A stretch of DNA of 37,330 nt from JBBIVB01 sp964567515 (GTDB lineage: Bacteria; Patescibacteriota; Patescibacteriia; Veblenbacterales; UBA10138), in the NCBI GenBank assembly GCA_964567515.1, contig CAZMMW010000002.1, positions 1-37,330 of the forward strand, in the 5' to 3' direction. The notes beneath the pieces were generated by a model. The model did not search any database and was not told the DNA's origin. It saw only the letters and a list, made by a program, of their open reading frames with translations. Below are positions 24,575 to 31,471 of this stretch, piece by piece. A program made the translations under genes and the position numbers. Every line of letters starts with the position of its first letter. Within the stretch, counting starts at the first letter, position 1.

Positions 24575-26641
24575 TCATTGTCTACTAAAAGTCGGCAAGC
24601 CCTTGGCAAAATCAGTCATGCCCGGCGGCGGATTTAACTGCAAACGTCCATCAGCAATAAACTTTTCCGAAGCCTCGCCAGGATCAGCAGGATTAGTAAA
24701 AATTCTGGTTAAATTAAACTGTCTGGCAAACACTGTGCCCAGTACGGTCAGAGATGTAGGCGATGTTGAATCATCGCCGCTTTGGAAAATGCCACAACCA
24801 TCAAATAATCCTTTATTGTCAGCCTGCCAAACTCGACATTTAGGTAAGAGCCCGCACAAAGCCGGAGGACGGCCGCAAACAGAATTATCAATACAGCTTA
24901 AACCAATATTATTGCCAGTTAAACAAGCCTTAGCTGTGCCATAATTCCAGCGATGTCCTAAAATAATGAAATTACCAGCCAACTGTTTAACAGCGGGGTT
25001 TACTATCACATCCCCCAACACTATCCACACTACTGAAGCTAAATTTTGTCTGGTAACAGACCCTCCCACCATACTTGCATAATTAACATTACCCTCAATA
25101 TGTAAATCTCCCAGAACAATAACCGTACCAGCGCCCGAATCCTTACCAGCGCCATTTTGAATTTCCGTTGCTCCCAAAACAACATGCTTGCCCGGCGTGG
25201 CATAGCTAGAGTTAAATATGCCCATATCGCCAACTACATACACTTTATTATTTAAAGAATGACTAAAAATGGAATTAATATCATGAATTGGCACCTGAAC
25301 CACTTCATGATTATAGCGGTTAAGATTATTATTAACTTGCTTGGCCAAGCCCAAAAAATCAAACCGTCCTAATTTAAAGTTATAAGGCTCGCCCGTGTCG
25401 CTGGCCGGACTTAAATTAAGTTTGACGCCAGTTAAACGACATACTGGGTCGGAAGCCTGAAGCTCGCACTGAGTGGAAAAACGGCTGCTAATACTAGCAT
25501 TCTCGCCTACATGCACCAAGTACTGGGCGTTCCTAATATCTCTAGGCGCGGGAAAGTAAGTTTGAATGCCTTTTAAGCTAAAGACATCTCCGCCTTCCAC
25601 CCGCAAATAGGGAAAAATAATATCAACCACATTACAAGATCCGCCAAAACAAATCCAACCGGCGCCGTAAGCGTCAGTTAAACTGCAAGTGCCGCCCGGA
25701 CAATTAGTATTATTAATACAAGCCGAACCGTTGTTAGCGCCATAACGACAAAGTTTAACCACTGGTTCAGTCTGCCAAGCATAACCTTCTATTTTGCTGT
25801 TGTCTAAATCTACTGTTAAACCATAACTTCTTTTATCAGTACATAAAAAATTGGTTGAATTACTATCACAATTCTTAGAACTCAAAGAAATCCAACCCCG
25901 CCCCTTAGGTTCAGCTAAAATTTTAGCCCAACCGCCATTAACCGGGGCCATGACGGTTTCATTACAATCTGGCGTGCCATCAGGAGTCCCTTTTGGGCCG
26001 GTAACATCTTCACAATAAAAAGTAATGTCTAAAGACTGATTGCCCGGCGGACGGTCGCCGGCTAGCAGCTTGCCCTGGCAAGCCGAACCAAAACAAATCC
26101 AGCCCCAAGCGCCGGGTGCTACGCAACTGCCCCCCGGGCAATCGCTGTTAGTTGTACAACGGTTGCCTTTGTTACTGCCGCTATTACATAACCTGCCGGC
26201 TGCTGGCACTGGACCATGCCACGCCATACCAGAAATAGCGCCGCCGGTAGGATTAGGATTCTGGTCAAACTGGTCAAAAGTTAAATGAGAAATAGCGCCG
26301 CCGGTAGGATTAGGATTCTGGTCAAAAGTTAATTTTAAGCCATAATCAACACCAGCGGTGGTAATACACGGATCCGGATTCGGCAACTCATTTAATTTAG
26401 TACAATTTTGCGCATTTAAAGAAATCCAGCCGGCATTAGAAAGTTTATAATTAGCTCCATCGCCAATCGCCGCATTACCCATCCAAGCCCAGCCAGTAAT
26501 GTTATTGGTCTCGGCTGCTTGAGCTGAAGATGCGGCAGGGGAAGATAAAGAAGCCAACAAAAAAACAGACACGCTAGATACTGCCAAAAGAATAATGGTC
26601 GTAATACCTGTCCAATATAAAATTTGTATTTGTTTTATCAT
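24575..26641 (-). CDS. Large exported Cys-rich surface protein
   Basis: 688-residue exported protein with a signal peptide (about residues 8-42). It starts at the ATG at 26641; a TTG two codons earlier is possible. The external part repeats a Trp-rich element (GWAWMGN, GWISLN, GWICFG) and three cysteine modules of the kind CNSGSNKGNRCTTNSDCPGG, CRYGANNGSACINNTNCPGG and CLTGNNIGLSCIDNSVCGR, spaced as C-x9-C-x5-C-x4/6-C. Each of the first two is followed by GWICFGxxC. The C-terminal third has short valine-rich strands that look like a beta-helix (VVLGATEI, VIVLGDLHIEG, WIVLGDVIV). A pilus-tip or attachment role is suggested only by position before pilM. The many Cys fit the DsbA-like set. Confidence 0.7.
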   Translation of the reverse strand: MIKQIQILYWTGITTIILLAVSSVSVFLLASLSSPAASSAQAAETNNITGWAWMGNAAIGDGANYKLSNAGWISLNAQNCTKLNELPNPDPCITTAGVDYGLKLTFDQNPNPTGGAISHLTFDQFDQNPNPTGGAISGMAWHGPVPAAGRLCNSGSNKGNRCTTNSDCPGGSCVAPGAWGWICFGSACQGKLLAGDRPPGNQSLDITFYCEDVTGPKGTPDGTPDCNETVMAPVNGGWAKILAEPKGRGWISLSSKNCDSNSTNFLCTDKRSYGLTVDLDNSKIEGYAWQTEPVVKLCRYGANNGSACINNTNCPGGTCSLTDAYGAGWICFGGSCNVVDIIFPYLRVEGGDVFSLKGIQTYFPAPRDIRNAQYLVHVGENASISSRFSTQCELQASDPVCRLTGVKLNLSPASDTGEPYNFKLGRFDFLGLAKQVNNNLNRYNHEVVQVPIHDINSIFSHSLNNKVYVVGDMGIFNSSYATPGKHVVLGATEIQNGAGKDSGAGTVIVLGDLHIEGNVNYASMVGGSVTRQNLASVVWIVLGDVIVNPAVKQLAGNFIILGHRWNYGTAKACLTGNNIGLSCIDNSVCGRPPALCGLLPKCRVWQADNKGLFDGCGIFQSGDDSTSPTSLTVLGTVFARQFNLTRIFTNPADPGEASEKFIADGRLQLNPPPGMTDFAKGLPTFSRQ
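26231..26331. repeat. 57-base tandem duplication inside the Cys-rich gene
   Basis: The segment starting AGAAATAGCGCCGCCGGTAG occurs at 26231 and again at 26288, 57 bases apart. In the protein this doubles DQNPNPTGGAIS in a 19-residue period. It is near-identical at the DNA level, so recent. Confidence 0.85.
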
Positions 26642-26655
26642 AAACAAGCATTTCT

Positions 26656-26684
26656 ATTATATCACAATTTTCATATTTTAGCAA
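26656..26684 (-). promoter_or_regulatory. Promoter of the Cys-rich gene and pilus operon
   Basis: On the minus strand: -35 TTGCTA (26684-26679), 17-base spacer, perfect extended -10 TGATATAAT (TATAAT at 26661-26656). The expected start point is about 26649, only some 8 bases before the ATG at 26641, so the mRNA would be nearly leaderless. Confidence 0.72.
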
Positions 26685-26804
26685 TAATTAATCAATACTC
26701 TGCGACTATTAACAAAAATTGACACTTATCCCATGCTTAATTGTTATTTGATATACAATGGAGTTAGAAGATAGTAATTTTAGAAGCTAGAAGCTGGAAT
26801 CAAG

Positions 26805-26837
26805 TTCAGGATGACAGTCTCCTCCTGTCATCCTGAA
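26805..26837. repeat. 13-bp perfect hairpin at the left end of the island repeat
   Basis: Arms TTCAGGATGACAG and CTGTCATCCTGAA with a 7-base loop. It starts the repeat cluster that follows. No T-run follows on either strand. Confidence 0.75.
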
Positions 26838-27055
26838 CATTCCCTTTTTGTCATCCTGAGCGCCAAGCGAAGGATCTCATGGACGATAGGGTTTTAACCA
26901 GGGGATGTTTCGCTAATACTCAACATGACAATGTTTCCTGTCATTCTGAGGCTTCAGCCGAAGAATCTAAGAGATGTTTTGTTAGCGCTTAACATGACAT
27001 ATAATAAAAAACTGATTCTGATGTTCTAGAATCGGCTTGAATTGATATAAGGTAC
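26826..27055. repeat. Direct repeat cluster, left copy (island border)
   Basis: 230 bases nearly identical to 36904-37219: GTCATCCTGAACATT..., GAGCGCCAAGCGAAG, GATGTTTCGCTAATACTCAA, GAGGCTTCAGCCGAAGAATC, GATGTTTTGTTAGCGCTTAA, then a hairpin ending GAATCGGCTTGAATT and ATATAAGGTAC. This copy has one ATCTCATGGACGATAGGG unit; the right copy has more. The hairpin near the right end (27010-27037) is imperfect here and has a T-run on the minus strand, so it could stop minus-strand transcription. Confidence 0.9.
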
Positions 27056-27114
27056 ATCTGAATATAATTTTATTTAAAAAATCAATTTTGACTAATCTTA
27101 TAAAATTTTTTATC

Positions 27115-27149
27115 TTGTCAAAAGTCGTTATTTATGATAGCATACAGTT
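27115..27149 (+). promoter_or_regulatory. Leaderless promoter of the AbiEi-like gene
   Basis: -35 TTGTCA (27115-27120), 17-base spacer, extended -10 TGATAGCAT (TAGCAT at 27138-27143). The ATG begins 6 bases after the -10, which puts the expected start point at or just before the A of ATG. There is no Shine-Dalgarno. Confidence 0.6.
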
Positions 27150-27395
27150 ATGCAAGCCTTACCTGATTTTTTTAAATCCATTCTTTGGTCTTATCGTTTG
27201 GCTGATTGTGATCCTCAAAAAATGAAACGGGTAATTATTCGTCAAGCCTTTGCTTATGGCGCCTTAGCTCATTGGCAATGGGTTTGCCGTTATTATGGCA
27301 AGTCGGAGGTTATTAGAATTCTTAAAAGTTTTGACTCCCGAGTCGTGCGTGAGAAAACTTTAAATTTAGCCGTCGCTCTGTTAGATTTAAACTAA
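27150..27395 (+). CDS. Small DUF6922-like protein, possible antitoxin
   Basis: 81-residue basic, helical protein. Its pattern (LPDFFKSILWSY at the N terminus and MKRVIIRQAFAYGALAHWQW) resembles the small DUF6922-type proteins that often precede AbiEii-like nucleotidyltransferases. It starts with a leaderless promoter and ends 3 bases before that gene, so the two form a toxin-antitoxin-like pair. The antitoxin role is inferred from gene order. Confidence 0.6.
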   Translation: MQALPDFFKSILWSYRLADCDPQKMKRVIIRQAFAYGALAHWQWVCRYYGKSEVIRILKSFDSRVVREKTLNLAVALLDLN

Positions 27396-27398
27396 ACT

Positions 27399-28022
27399 AT
27401 GTTTCCGCAAGCGCTAGATCATGCCACACAGGTCGTTTGGGATCAATGCGGTTTTTTTTCGGATTGTTATTTAGCTGGCGGTACAGCGCTGGCTTTGCAA
27501 TTAGGTCATCGCCGCTCGGTTGATCTGGATTTCTTTTTTAACGAGCCGATTAAACGAATGTTTTTACCGCTAATTGAAAAAAAATTACAATCGTCAGCCG
27601 CTTTGCTGGTTAACACCGCCGATGAGTTAACCGTTACCATCTTGGGTGTTAAAATTACTTGTTTGTATTACCCCTTTACTTTGCTTGAGCCGGTTATTCC
27701 TACAACTGTTATTCCTTTGGCCGGAGTGCGCGACCTAGCCTCTATGAAAGCTTATGCTTTAGGTCGGCGACAATCACTTAAAGACTACGTTGATCTTTAT
27801 GTTATTTTGACGCGCGGTTTAATTTCTCTCCCAGTCTTATTGGCTGATTCCAAGGTCAAGTACGGAGATTTATTTAATGACCGGGTTTTTTTGGAACAGC
27901 TTTTATATACTGCTGATTTAGAGCCAGAGGCGATAGATTGGCTTGTGCCGAAAGTAGAGGTAGAAGAAATTAAGAGTTTTTTTACCGAATTGGTTAATAA
28001 TCACAAAAACGATCTGCTTTAA
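27399..28022 (+). CDS. AbiEii/AbiGii-type nucleotidyltransferase, possible toxin
   Basis: 207-residue nucleotidyltransferase-fold protein of the AbiEii type. It has LAGGTALALQLGHRRSVDLD (residues 25-44), the G-T then D42-x-D44 motif that binds metal and nucleotide, and later the block RDLASMKAYALGRRQSLKDY with the conserved Lys/Arg-Asp. Known relatives act as toxins that modify RNA or nucleotides in abortive infection. It is the left-hand cargo of the repeat-bounded island. Whether it is active is not shown. Confidence 0.82.
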   Translation: MFPQALDHATQVVWDQCGFFSDCYLAGGTALALQLGHRRSVDLDFFFNEPIKRMFLPLIEKKLQSSAALLVNTADELTVTILGVKITCLYYPFTLLEPVIPTTVIPLAGVRDLASMKAYALGRRQSLKDYVDLYVILTRGLISLPVLLADSKVKYGDLFNDRVFLEQLLYTADLEPEAIDWLVPKVEVEEIKSFFTELVNNHKNDLL

Positions 28023-28122
28023 TATTTTATAGTTCATTTTAATAAGTTGTTTAAATAAAATACCCCATTCCGATTATTCAGAAGGGGTGTATTGGGTTAA
28101 AAAAACAAAAGTTATTTAAGAT
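28023..28122. other. Spacer before the truncated radical SAM gene
   Basis: About 100 AT-rich bases after the AbiEii-like stop, with one imperfect hairpin (ATACCCCATTC ... GAAGGGGTGTAT, 28060-28092). No start codon with a ribosome binding site is seen for the truncated gene. The lost N-terminal half of that gene is not here. Confidence 0.4.
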
Positions 28123-28866
28123 GTGTCATTTTTCCAACAGCTCTCTGGCGCTCAACATGACGATTGCTATTGTCATGTTGAGTATTATGGTGTAATGCGT
28201 ATAATTGACCGCCTAGTTAATGAACATCCTGAACGTATAACTATACGTTTAACTGTAACTGCCTTCTCGCTTCCTTACTTGGAAGAAACCGCCGAATTTT
28301 TATGTAAACGTTACCCTGGTATCCCGCAACAATACGAGCCGGCTATGGATTCGTGTTTTGCTGCCCAAGGAATTGCTGATTTCTCTATGCGTCTATTTGT
28401 AGATCAACTAATCAAGGCTTATCAAATAGGGATGAAATATAGCACTCCGATTGGCAATTCCTTTGCAAGAATATCACGATTTAACAGCGACATCAATCGT
28501 TTTTGTGGAGTAAGTTCAATGAAATATACCATTCTTCCAGATGGCAATATAGCTAGTTGCAGCCGAGTACATACCTCCACCGTTCGTTCAACACCATTTT
28601 ATCTTGGTAATATCAATGAGGTTGTTAATAAAAAACGTCCCGTATTCAAATTGCCAACAGTATGTAATGATTGCTATGCAAGATTTGCCTGCAAAGGCGG
28701 TTGCTATGCGCTTCGATATTCCTTTGGTATAAATAAAAATGATGGATTTTCTTTTTGTCATGAGATACGCAGATTGCTTCGTGAAATACTTATTTTACAA
28801 ACAAATAGAAAGGTGGTGAAAAATAGTGGTTCAAACAAATCAAACACCAATACAAACCGAGGATGA
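28123..28866 (+). pseudogene. Truncated radical SAM/SPASM maturase, C-terminal half only
   Basis: From about residue 25 to the end the protein aligns with the second half of the maturase encoded at 30106-31368: RITIRLTVTAFSLPYLEETA corresponds to its IRCTISRESVNRLPQIIEF, then a SPASM-type Cys pattern follows (C128, C146, C181, C184, C190, C194, C212), the same spacing order as there. The first about 190 residues, with the CxxxCxxC cluster and the GGEP motif, are absent. The start of the frame lies in the repeat hairpin. Without the SAM cluster it cannot do radical chemistry alone. It could be a decayed gene or a binding partner. Its last codons carry the ribosome binding site of the following peptide gene. 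Confidence 0.82.
28148..28186. repeat. Repeat-derived hairpin at the truncation point of the first radical SAM gene
   Basis: CTCAACATGAC, then a 10-base loop region, then GTCATGTTGAG. It is the same sequence family as ACTCAACATGACGATTG in the island border repeat (37087-37103). It lies exactly where similarity to a radical SAM protein begins. Confidence 0.8.
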
Positions 28867-28960
28867 TCTCAATCAAATCGCTATCGTTAGTGTTTCTATT
28901 TCTGAAAAAGAATTCGCCGCTAACGCTTGCGAATGCGACGATTGCGATATCGGTGATTAG
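28826..28960 (+). CDS. RiPP precursor peptide candidate 1 (acidic, CECDDC)
   Basis: 44-residue peptide starting with GTG. A strong Shine-Dalgarno, AAAGGTGGTGA, lies 5 bases before it. The first part is Gln/Thr-rich (VQTNQTPIQTEDDLNQ), then a helix-like leader IAIVSVSISEKEFAAN, and the C-terminal end A-CECDDC-DIGD. All three Cys are in the last ten residues. It overlaps the truncated radical SAM gene by 41 bases in another frame and is followed at once by a terminator. A tiny gene with all Cys at one end next to a SPASM protein is the typical precursor layout. Because its own maturase is broken, it may be modified in trans or be idle. Confidence 0.78.
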   Translation: MVQTNQTPIQTEDDLNQIAIVSVSISEKEFAANACECDDCDIGD

Positions 28961-28972
28961 TTCCTTCCAACA

Positions 28973-29002
28973 ACGAGTAGCTATAGACGCTACTCGTTTT
29001 TT
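28973..29002 (+). terminator. Intrinsic terminator after precursor peptide 1
   Basis: Perfect 9-bp stem ACGAGTAGC / GCTACTCGT with a 7-base loop, then TTTTTT. It begins 12 bases after the peptide stop codon. Confidence 0.92.
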
Positions 29003-29022
29003 ATAATATTATTTAATCAGTT

Positions 29023-29463
29023 ATGATAAATAGATTGACTAAAAAAAGGCTACTAAAAGCTATCTCTTTAATTCCACCATCACCTAACCAAGCCTATATA
29101 GAAAAGGTAATTGAAGCTGTTCATTCGCTATTTGATCAACATAAATATTATGTCTTAACTACTAAAAATTACCGCCTATCTCGAGGGGCTACTTTAAATT
29201 TTATTCTTAAAAATCGCTTACGAACCTGCGGCAGTATAACCACCGTTTTAGCCCATATCTTACGCTCAGTCGGTTTTACAGTAATGCTAGTTGACGGCAA
29301 ATTAAGAAAAGACAATAAGTGGAGCAAACATAGTTGGCTTAAAGTAAAACTGGGCAAAACCTGGCACAGTTTTGATCCTTTTTCAAAAAATTTTCTCATA
29401 GACAAAAAAACGCATAAAGTATTAGGGGTTTATTCGTCGTGGAAAGAAATTAAGCAAAAATAA
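29023..29463 (+). CDS. Transglutaminase-like cysteine protease candidate
   Basis: 146-residue protein with the transglutaminase-like fold signature: Cys69 in RTCGSITTVLAHILRSVGF, His103 in SKHSWLKVKLG and Asp118 in WHSFDPFS. The order Cys-His-Asp and spacing fit the papain-like catalytic triad of this family. No signal peptide. Transglutaminase-fold proteins serve as leader peptidases in lasso peptide systems (B2 proteins), so a role in cutting RiPP leaders is plausible here, next to two precursor genes. It has no clear Shine-Dalgarno. A TATAAT at 29002-29007 lies 15 bases before the ATG, but no matching -35 is seen. Confidence 0.75.
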   Translation: MINRLTKKRLLKAISLIPPSPNQAYIEKVIEAVHSLFDQHKYYVLTTKNYRLSRGATLNFILKNRLRTCGSITTVLAHILRSVGFTVMLVDGKLRKDNKWSKHSWLKVKLGKTWHSFDPFSKNFLIDKKTHKVLGVYSSWKEIKQK

Positions 29464-29476
29464 TTCTCTTGCCGGT

Positions 29477-29676
29477 GGCGAACGAGTTTCACTATTCATT
29501 CTTCTAGCTTCTTGCTTCCTGATTCCAAATTCCAAAATTATTACTGAAAACCAATAACTAACTAGGAACTAAAAAGATTCCAACATTTACAACACTATAA
29601 CAAATTAAACTCAAAACTTAATTTTTCATTTTTAATTTTTAACTTTAAACTCTCATCACAGTTTTTGACAGTATAA
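29477..29676. repeat. Island internal repeat, copy A
   Basis: Shares two blocks with copy C (36356-36641): GCGAACGAGTTTCACTATTC at its left, and a 155-base block from CCAAATTCCAAAATTATTAC through ATTTACAACACTATAACAAA to CTCTCATCACAG. Copy B (32419-32507) has only the last 90 bases. Read on the minus strand, the block is the 3' end and downstream region of a gene ending in LYCQKL. Confidence 0.88.
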
Positions 29677-29700
29677 ACTGGTAATTACACCGACCACGCT
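29656..29700 (-). pseudogene. Gene tail A ending in LYCQKL
   Basis: On the minus strand the frame ends ...VVGVITSLYCQKL and TGA. It matches the tails at 32491-32571 and 36617-36736 in the last nine or so residues and in the DNA after the stop. The frame is open about 37 codons but clear similarity covers only this end. It is a remnant; no start is seen. Confidence 0.6.
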
Positions 29701-29718
29701 TAAACTGTAATATTCAAA

Positions 29719-29746
29719 TTGACAAATAAAATAATTGTTATAAAAT
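29719..29746 (+). promoter_or_regulatory. Promoter of precursor peptide 2 and its maturase
   Basis: -35 TTGACA (perfect, 29719-29724), 16-base spacer, -10 TAAAAT (29741-29746). It gives a leader of about 120 bases before the peptide ATG at 29873. In the leader, AATGGTT (29750-29756) can pair with AACCATT (29836-29842) and close a large loop, so a structured leader is possible. Confidence 0.6.
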
Positions 29747-29852
29747 ATTAATGGTTCTTTGAAAACTCCTCATGAGTAAATCAAGTGCAATATTGTTAAA
29801 TGTGTTATAAACATAGCAACAGCTTGAATGCAAAAAACCATTGGTTATTAAG

Positions 29853-29870
29853 AAAGGAGGTGAAGGAACA
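29853..29870 (+). promoter_or_regulatory. Very strong ribosome binding site of precursor peptide 2
   Basis: AAAGGAGGTGA, a perfect anti-16S match, ends about 9 bases before the ATG at 29873. Few genes of the window have such a site: the main pilin and the three tiny peptide genes. Confidence 0.85.
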
Positions 29871-29872
29871 CT

Positions 29873-29998
29873 ATGGATATAAAACGTTTAACCGAGCTCA
29901 GTCAAAATATTGTAAAACTTCCGGAATTCACGACCATGCGTGTACCAGAAGGGTGCAATGACTGCTGTTGTGATTTAGGCTGTGAAACGTATTCATAG
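29873..29998 (+). CDS. RiPP precursor peptide candidate 2 (CNDCCCDLGC)
   Basis: 41-residue peptide with an ATG behind a perfect Shine-Dalgarno. Leader-like part MDIKRLTELSQNIVKLPEF, then TTMRVPEG and the Cys-rich end CNDCCCDLGC-ETYS. All five Cys lie within ten residues. A maturase of the radical SAM/SPASM type starts 107 bases later in the same direction, behind a perfect palindrome. The clustering of Cys fits thioether-bearing RiPPs such as sactipeptides or ranthipeptides, but the type of crosslink cannot be told from sequence alone. It is not similar to precursor 1 or 3 in the leader. Confidence 0.85.
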   Translation: MDIKRLTELSQNIVKLPEFTTMRVPEGCNDCCCDLGCETYS

Positions 29999-30028
29999 TC
30001 ACCGCCATCCAAACAATATAAAGCAGAC

Positions 30029-30064
30029 GAGGGAGTAATAAAGTATATACTTTATTACTCCCTC
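30029..30064 (+). terminator. Perfect 36-base palindrome between precursor 2 and its maturase
   Basis: Left half GAGGGAGTAATAAAGTAT, right half its exact reverse complement. As RNA it would make a very stable stem with a tiny loop. There is no T-run after it, so it is more likely an attenuator or an mRNA-processing or stabilising hairpin that raises precursor over maturase, than a full terminator. Confidence 0.7.
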
Positions 30065-30105
30065 ACTAGTTACAACATAATACCTAAAATAAGGAGATAA
30101 TATAA

Positions 30106-31368
30106 ATGCCACTACATCGCGTCTTTAAGATGTCTGTTCCACCAATGGGAACTATCGTATTTATGCCAGATGAAGAAAAACTCTTCCTAGTGGACGATGC
30201 CTCAACAATTCCTGACGAAATTATGAGTGAAACTCCGATTCCTTCTTTTACTCGTTTACCAGACTTCACTTATAGAGCAGCTCACTTGATCTTGAATAAC
30301 TTATGTAATCTGCAATGTACCTATTGTTATGCCAATGCCGGTGACTCGACTCCAATTGAAATGTCACCAATGGTAATGCGTGCCACCATAACCAAAATTG
30401 TATCTGACACTATTACCTTGGGACAATCAATATTCGAGCTTGGATTCATAGGGGGCGAGCCAACACTATCACTTGCGCTTATGAACGAAGGGGAACAGCT
30501 GGCGCGTCAATTGGCGGCTGAAGCTGGAATTAGAGCACGGGTCGGTATTGTAAGCAATGGTTACTATTCTGCTGATGTTGGTGATTATATTCTGAAGTAT
30601 CTTGACTATGCTACCATCTCTTTAGATGGTCCTCAAGAAATTCAAGATCATCAACGCCCGACACGAGGTGGGCGCGGATCCTTTGCTCAAGTCTATAACA
30701 ACGCCCAACGTCTATATGACGCGGGTTTCCCTCTTGGAATCCGTTGCACGATTTCTCGCGAAAGCGTTAATAGGCTTCCTCAAATAATTGAATTCCTGCA
30801 CAATTCGTTTCCTAAATCTGTAATCGGCTTAGAACCTCTGCAGGAATGTGGACGCTGTGCTCTTACTCACGCCTGCGGACCAAATCCAGAGGAATTGGTA
30901 GATCAAATGATTGAAGTGCTAAAGTTGGTATTATCGCGTCAAATCAAACTTAAATCTTCAATCTTGCGCTTTAAGATTCAAGGATCTGACATCAGTTTCT
31001 GTGGGGTGAATGGTCAAAATTTTGCTGTAACGCCACAAGGTTATGTAACCGCCTGCACTAGAGTAATTTCACACCAAGAACGCTCCGCTCAAATTTTTCA
31101 CTATGGATCTTATGACCACAACCTTAACCGTTTTGTCTTTGATACTGTAAGGTACGCCTGGCTGAAAAAGATAGTTGTTGACTCAATTGAACAGTGTGCC
31201 GATTGCTTCGCTCGATACAATTGTAAGGGAGATTGCGCGGCAATCAAAGCTGATGCCTATGGCGACGTTTTAATTACCCAACCCAGCCCTCGCTGTTCGT
31301 CAATCCGTCGATTAACAGAGGCTCTATTTCGACTACGTGTTGGATTAGAACCGGCAGCTAGCAAATAA
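30106..31368 (+). CDS. Radical SAM/SPASM peptide maturase 2
   Basis: 420-residue enzyme. The SAM-binding 4Fe-4S cluster is C67-NLQC71-TYC74. GGEP is at 116-119 and the SAM-contact block ATISLDGPQE at about 169-178. The SPASM domain has C299, C317, C364, C367, C373, C377 and C397, enough for two auxiliary clusters. An extra C248-xx-C251-xxxxx-C257 lies before it. The first 55 residues may be a small peptide-recognition region, but I see no clear PqqD-like domain. AAGGAGAT lies 9 bases before the ATG. It would act on precursor 2 and carry out radical thioether or C-C bond formation; a terminator follows at once. Confidence 0.92.
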   Translation: MPLHRVFKMSVPPMGTIVFMPDEEKLFLVDDASTIPDEIMSETPIPSFTRLPDFTYRAAHLILNNLCNLQCTYCYANAGDSTPIEMSPMVMRATITKIVSDTITLGQSIFELGFIGGEPTLSLALMNEGEQLARQLAAEAGIRARVGIVSNGYYSADVGDYILKYLDYATISLDGPQEIQDHQRPTRGGRGSFAQVYNNAQRLYDAGFPLGIRCTISRESVNRLPQIIEFLHNSFPKSVIGLEPLQECGRCALTHACGPNPEELVDQMIEVLKLVLSRQIKLKSSILRFKIQGSDISFCGVNGQNFAVTPQGYVTACTRVISHQERSAQIFHYGSYDHNLNRFVFDTVRYAWLKKIVVDSIEQCADCFARYNCKGDCAAIKADAYGDVLITQPSPRCSSIRRLTEALFRLRVGLEPAASK

Positions 31369-31381
31369 CTAGCTGTTTTTT
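31355..31381 (+). terminator. Intrinsic terminator of the maturase 2 unit
   Basis: Stem CAGCTAG / CTAGCTG with a 7-base loop that includes the stop codon, then TTTTTT. The unit precursor 2 - maturase 2 is thus closed at both ends. Confidence 0.9.
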
Positions 31382-31436
31382 ATTAAAGCTAACCAGAAAT
31401 TCATCTACCGCGTGTTTCTTTAAATTAGATAGCTCC

Positions 31437-31465
31437 TTGTAATAGTTTAATCTAATTATTAAAAT
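31437..31465 (+). promoter_or_regulatory. Leaderless promoter of the first HExxH gene
   Basis: -35 TTGTAA (31437-31442), 17-base spacer, -10 TAAAAT (31460-31465). The ATG starts 6 bases later at 31472. No Shine-Dalgarno. Same layout as the promoter before 27150. Confidence 0.62.
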
Positions 31466-31471
31466 AGTAAT

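Noticed and set aside
24534..24944. Open frame of 136 codons on the plus strand opposite the Cys-rich gene.
   Set aside because: It is antisense to a well-supported exported protein and shows no motif of its own.
26642..26647. TTG start for the Cys-rich gene.
   Set aside because: The ATG two codons later is a better start; both would be close to the transcription start.
28060..28092. Hairpin after the AbiEii-like gene as terminator.
   Set aside because: The stem is bulged and no T-run follows on the plus strand.
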